Part shown: piece after piece, positions 61,070-64,000 of the stretch
Layout: the number at the start of each line of letters is the position of its first letter
Numbering within the stretch: the first letter of the stretch is position 1
Origin: CAWATZ01 sp963784995
Lineage (GTDB): Bacteria > Planctomycetota > Planctomycetia > Gemmatales > Gemmataceae
Direction of reading: 5' to 3'
DNA length: 64,000 nucleotides
NCBI GenBank assembly: GCA_963784995.1
Contig: CAWATZ010000006.1
Location: forward strand, 1,377,127 to 1,441,126
Notes under the pieces: generated by a model
Told to the model about the DNA's origin: nothing
Seen by the model: the letters and a program-made list of their open reading frames with translations, nothing else
Databases searched by the model: none
Position numbers and translations under genes: made by a program

Positions 61070-61628
61070 TCAGGGTCGCGGAAAGGCATCGTTCCAATGC
61101 GGGCCACCCAATGACTCGGGATCCGGTACACCCGCTTTTTCTGCAGCATCGTGATCGATTTGCAACAACCAGTCTCTAGCCCATTCCCGCACATCATGAT
61201 CTGGGTCATGAAGCGCTACCTCCACAACTGCGGGAACGACTTTGTCGGAAAGAGAACTGCGACTATACAGTGCTGTCATTGCATTGCACCGCACAATTGA
61301 GTCGGAGGAATGCAATAGTTGCAGCAGAAGAGGGATTGCTTCAGGGTCATTTCCGCACAACAATGCGTTAGCCGGGTAACACCAAGAATAAACCATTGTT
61401 ATGCGCAATACGCCTGATTCACGAAGCACCCTTTCCGAAAACGTAGGATGGAAAGCGCGGCGGTGATCGTCGTCGCCTTCGACAGCCAGTTCCGCTTCCC
61501 AGCGCTCGACATTCCAGCCGCGATAAACAAGCGAACCGGAAGCGCCCCTGATTGCAGGTGTAACGTATCCCAACGAGAATTCCAAGTAGCATGAGGCAAC
61601 AGAGGAACGCAACGACTGGTTTCTTCAT
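61070..61628 (-). CDS. membrane-anchored HEAT-repeat protein, copy 1, frameshifted near 61549
   Basis: From ATG 61628 the frame gives MKKPVVAFLCCLMLLGILVGIRYTCNQG, a membrane anchor. It then loses frame at a GGGG run around 61549. The correct continuation, one base over, is GASGSLVYRGWNVERWEAELAVEGDDD... NDPEAIPLLLQLLHSSDSIVRCNAM... VVPAVVEVALHDPDHDVREWARDWLLQID, i.e. about three HEAT-like repeats. The restored ~185-residue protein is a clear paralogue of the next gene (61875-62423). Function unknown. Confidence 0.7.
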
Positions 61629-61874
61629 AGTAGTCTTGTCACCCGATCCTTGCACGCCTTGAGTCCAGTATGAGTTGACGTGCATCGTTGTTCTGCTCCG
61701 CGGACGGTATGGGCGGAGCATAGAAGCAATTGCAGCCATTCCTTTGCTACCACCGAACTGCGAATCGCTTCGGATGCACAGCCAGCCAAGCAGTCAAGAA
61801 TCGCGCATTGTCAGTATTTAGCAACGTGCGACTTCGGGTGTAAGTGCCATTCCACTCGCGGTATCTTTTCCTGT

Positions 61875-62423
61875 CTATTCATCTTTGTCAAATGGAAAGC
61901 GAAGTACCCCAAGAAACTCCATCCACACGCCCGCTTTGTGAGCTGCGCTGCGATCGATTTCATATAGAGCATGAGCAGCCGCATATCGGACCGAGTAATC
62001 TTGGTCATGAACAGCAGTTGCAAGTGCAGGAACGACCTGAACAGCACAGGATCGGCGCGCCCCCAATCCGAGAACCGCAGCCTGACGCACTCGCGGATTC
62101 CGAGAGGACAACAGTTCCAGGAGAAGTGGAATTGCTTCAGGGTCATTTCCGTTCACGAGCACTTCACCAGGGCGCCACCAAGAACGGGGGAATGTTGAGC
62201 GAGCCATGATTGATTCGTCAATCCACCGATCCCAAGGAGTCGGCGCAACCATGCGTCGCCAATTAACCGGAACCATACAAGCAAGTTCAGACTCCCATTG
62301 CTTTACATTCCAACCACGATAAACAATCGAAGATGAGGAACGTAGACCAAGTAGAAAAGTCAGGGCGATTGCGGCCGCAACAAGCATAACGCAAAGAGTA
62401 ATCAACAAACGTTTTTTTCTCAT
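61875..62423 (-). CDS. membrane-anchored HEAT-repeat protein, copy 2
   Basis: 182 residues from ATG 62423 (AGGTG upstream). MRKKRLLITLCVMLVAAAIALTFLLGL is a membrane anchor. VYRGWNVKQWESELA matches copy 1. A middle segment differs from copy 1 (MVPVNWRRMVAPTPWDRWIDE). NDPEAIPLLLELLSSRNPRVRQAAVLGLG and VVPALATAVHDQDYSVRYAAAHALYEID are HEAT-like repeats. Its intact frame supports the reconstruction of copy 1. Codon use and base composition are less GC-biased than in the ribosomal region. Confidence 0.75.
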   Translation of the reverse strand: MRKKRLLITLCVMLVAAAIALTFLLGLRSSSSIVYRGWNVKQWESELACMVPVNWRRMVAPTPWDRWIDESIMARSTFPRSWWRPGEVLVNGNDPEAIPLLLELLSSRNPRVRQAAVLGLGARRSCAVQVVPALATAVHDQDYSVRYAAAHALYEIDRSAAHKAGVWMEFLGVLRFPFDKDE

Positions 62424-62521
62424 AACTGCACCTGGTGACACTCTGCATCGTAATCCATGTGGCCTTTGACTGATTCACCTATTCCTCCTAAACGGTAAAT
62501 GTGTATCAAATTGGCCAGTCT

Positions 62522-64000
62522 TCATTCTGAAGACAATGGTTTCACGATGTAGCTTACGCTCGCAAGAACAGGCCCTGTCGTTTTTACATCGACCCTCAAT
62601 CTCGTGGGTTCTCCAGGGGGTATCCAATCTGTTTCATCTCCGCGAACCCCGGCGAAAGAACCAGGCTCCCAAGGCAACCCTTGAGCCGCAGAACCTAGTT
62701 TGATATACCCGGCAAACTGCCATTTAGTAACCGCTTCGCTCCAATAATTATCGTTTGGTGAAGACGGATCAATCAGCGCATCTGTTGTCGAGGCCGCAAT
62801 GGCAAGGGTAAACTTGTTCTGAAACAGGATCCTAGTAATCTGCTCGTTGGGTCCCAAATCAGACGGGAAGACAATACGAGGACTGTCAACTCCTCCAAAA
62901 GTCGTCGCGTTCTTCTCAGGATCGCCTACAAAGAAGAACCCGTTATAATAAGGCCATGTCTCTTCCGCTGGAACTCCCTCTGTCGGAACAAAATCCAACA
63001 CCGGGGGCTGGTTTGCAATCGATAAAGTGGCGTATTTTGTACGATATGCAGCTGCAGCCACCGTGTAGGTCCAATATTGAACGTACCCAAATGTGATGTT
63101 ACCGACTCCAAGGTTGTCAGAACCACGGAATGATGGGCCTACAAGTGTGACAGTTGCACGCCACTCAAAGCCTCGCCTGTTGGGTGGAATGGGGTTGGTT
63201 TCTGAATCGATCACTGCCGGAGGAGAACTATAACTCGTCACCGTGGGTACTGGGACGACGAGGTTCAGTGGTTTGAAGGTCTTTACAATGGTTTCACGGA
63301 GTGTGAATTGCTGGAAGCGGCTGAAATCAAAAGGTGGGCTCGATGCTTGGCCTACGGCAAAAGCCTGTTTAGCTGCAAACGGACCGCCGAACTGTGTCCT
63401 GGGTTTGGGCTCCCTTGGATTGGTGACCTTAACTTGAACAACAAAAATGACCGGCAGCTCATCGGTGAACTGCTCACCATTGACGACATATTGGATGTTG
63501 GGAACCAAGAGATCTGGTCGATTTGGGTAGGTGATGCCAACAATGATCCATTGGTTAACAACTTTTCCTTGGTTATCTACACTTTCCCCGTATCCGCTGA
63601 CATAGCTTGAAAGGCCTTCCAACCCACCGAGTTTTGTTTTCGACTCGTCAATGTTTCCCGGGCCTACTTTGATCATATAAAAATATGTGGAGTTCCCGGG
63701 AACAGTTAATGGCCCTTGCATCTTCATCGCTTCATCTTCGGGCGCCACTTCAGCCACACAGAGCCCTTCAGCTTCTTCCACCGGTTCCTCCGCTCCGGGT
63801 TCTGTAAAGTTGACAAGGACTTCTGTCGGATAATCACCCTGTTCCGCTAAAGTGTGACTTCCCGACACCTTGAACAAGCCATTCGATCCAGTCACTGTCC
63901 CCGTGCTGGTTGTTCCATCAGTCCACTCAATCGTGGCCGAGAACTCGCTGGAAGTATCGTATGGGTTTGGATCGGTGAACGTCACTAACGTCAGGTCGTT
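62522..64000 (-). CDS. large secreted protein, C-terminal part, runs off the right edge
   Basis: At least 492 residues, open at the window end. The first visible part (LVTFTDPNPYDTSSEFSATIEWTDGTTSTGTVTG... GSHTLAEQGDYPTEVLVNF) resembles a PKD/cadherin-like beta-sandwich common in giant planctomycete surface proteins. The rest is beta-rich (YFYMIKVGPGNIDES, VVNQWIIVGITYPN, FEWRATVTLVGPSFRG, TRLRVDVKTTGPVLASVSYIV) with no recognised catalytic motif. It has low GC for this window. The product is probably extracellular; function unknown. Confidence 0.6.
   Translation of the reverse strand, partial: NDLTLVTFTDPNPYDTSSEFSATIEWTDGTTSTGTVTGSNGLFKVSGSHTLAEQGDYPTEVLVNFTEPGAEEPVEEAEGLCVAEVAPEDEAMKMQGPLTVPGNSTYFYMIKVGPGNIDESKTKLGGLEGLSSYVSGYGESVDNQGKVVNQWIIVGITYPNRPDLLVPNIQYVVNGEQFTDELPVIFVVQVKVTNPREPKPRTQFGGPFAAKQAFAVGQASSPPFDFSRFQQFTLRETIVKTFKPLNLVVPVPTVTSYSSPPAVIDSETNPIPPNRRGFEWRATVTLVGPSFRGSDNLGVGNITFGYVQYWTYTVAAAAYRTKYATLSIANQPPVLDFVPTEGVPAEETWPYYNGFFFVGDPEKNATTFGGVDSPRIVFPSDLGPNEQITRILFQNKFTLAIAASTTDALIDPSSPNDNYWSEAVTKWQFAGYIKLGSAAQGLPWEPGSFAGVRGDETDWIPPGEPTRLRVDVKTTGPVLASVSYIVKPLSSE

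Overview
This is a GC-rich bacterial segment that looks like a planctomycete, most likely Gemmataceae-like. I base that on gene families rather than on any search: a DUF1549/DUF1553-type CxxCH protein, a BBP7-like beta-barrel protein, a LExLExRxxLS N-terminus, a sulfatase-modifying-factor domain protein, planctomycete-style leucine-rich repeats, an ECF sigma factor beside a Ser/Thr kinase, an EF-Tu with a non-standard switch I, and many GC-rich foldback repeats between genes.

Layout. 1-28.3 kb is a mosaic of short housekeeping and envelope units on both strands: partial TadE, plsY, a DUF4149-like protein, dcd, LRR protein, DedA fusion, metF, a PseG-like protein with a nucleotidyltransferase, parB with a nearby parS-like palindrome, tRNA-Pro, metallophosphoesterase, ferredoxin, SDR reductase, a histidine kinase/NtrC-type regulator pair, GNAT, the DUF1549 protein, surE, BBP7, a class III aminotransferase and an MFS transporter. 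28.5-49.8 kb is the translation/transcription core, all on the plus strand: tRNA-Thr(UGU)-Tyr-Gly-Thr(GGU)-tuf-rpmG-tRNA-Trp-secE-nusG-rplK-rplA-rplJ-rplL-rpoB-rpoC-rpsL-(small Cys-rich ORF)-rpsG-fusA. The order of the first part matches the E. coli tufB tRNA operon, followed by the secE-nusG-rplKAJL-rpoBC genes. 49.8-54.6 kb holds a putative secreted metallopeptidase, an SGNH-like protein and a PQQ-type beta-propeller. 54.8-59.3 kb is a minus-strand three-gene unit: membrane-anchored LExLExRxxLS protein, ECF sigma factor, kinase-TPR protein. 59.5-60.9 kb is a junction of three gene remnants (cyclase, WD40-like, EboE-like) around a foldback repeat. 61-64 kb has lower GC and carries two tandem membrane-anchored HEAT proteins and a truncated secreted protein with a PKD-like segment.

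Two features cut across the window. First, almost every longer spacer carries a perfect or near-perfect GC-rich inverted repeat. At least five families recur here, and in several places the repeat supplies the C-terminal codons and stop of a gene. Second, five conserved genes (plsY, parB, the DUF1549 gene, secE, the first HEAT gene) are each split by a net one-base frame change. Because secE and plsY are normally essential, sequencing or assembly indels are the likeliest cause. No CRISPR array, insertion sequence, prophage or rRNA gene was seen.
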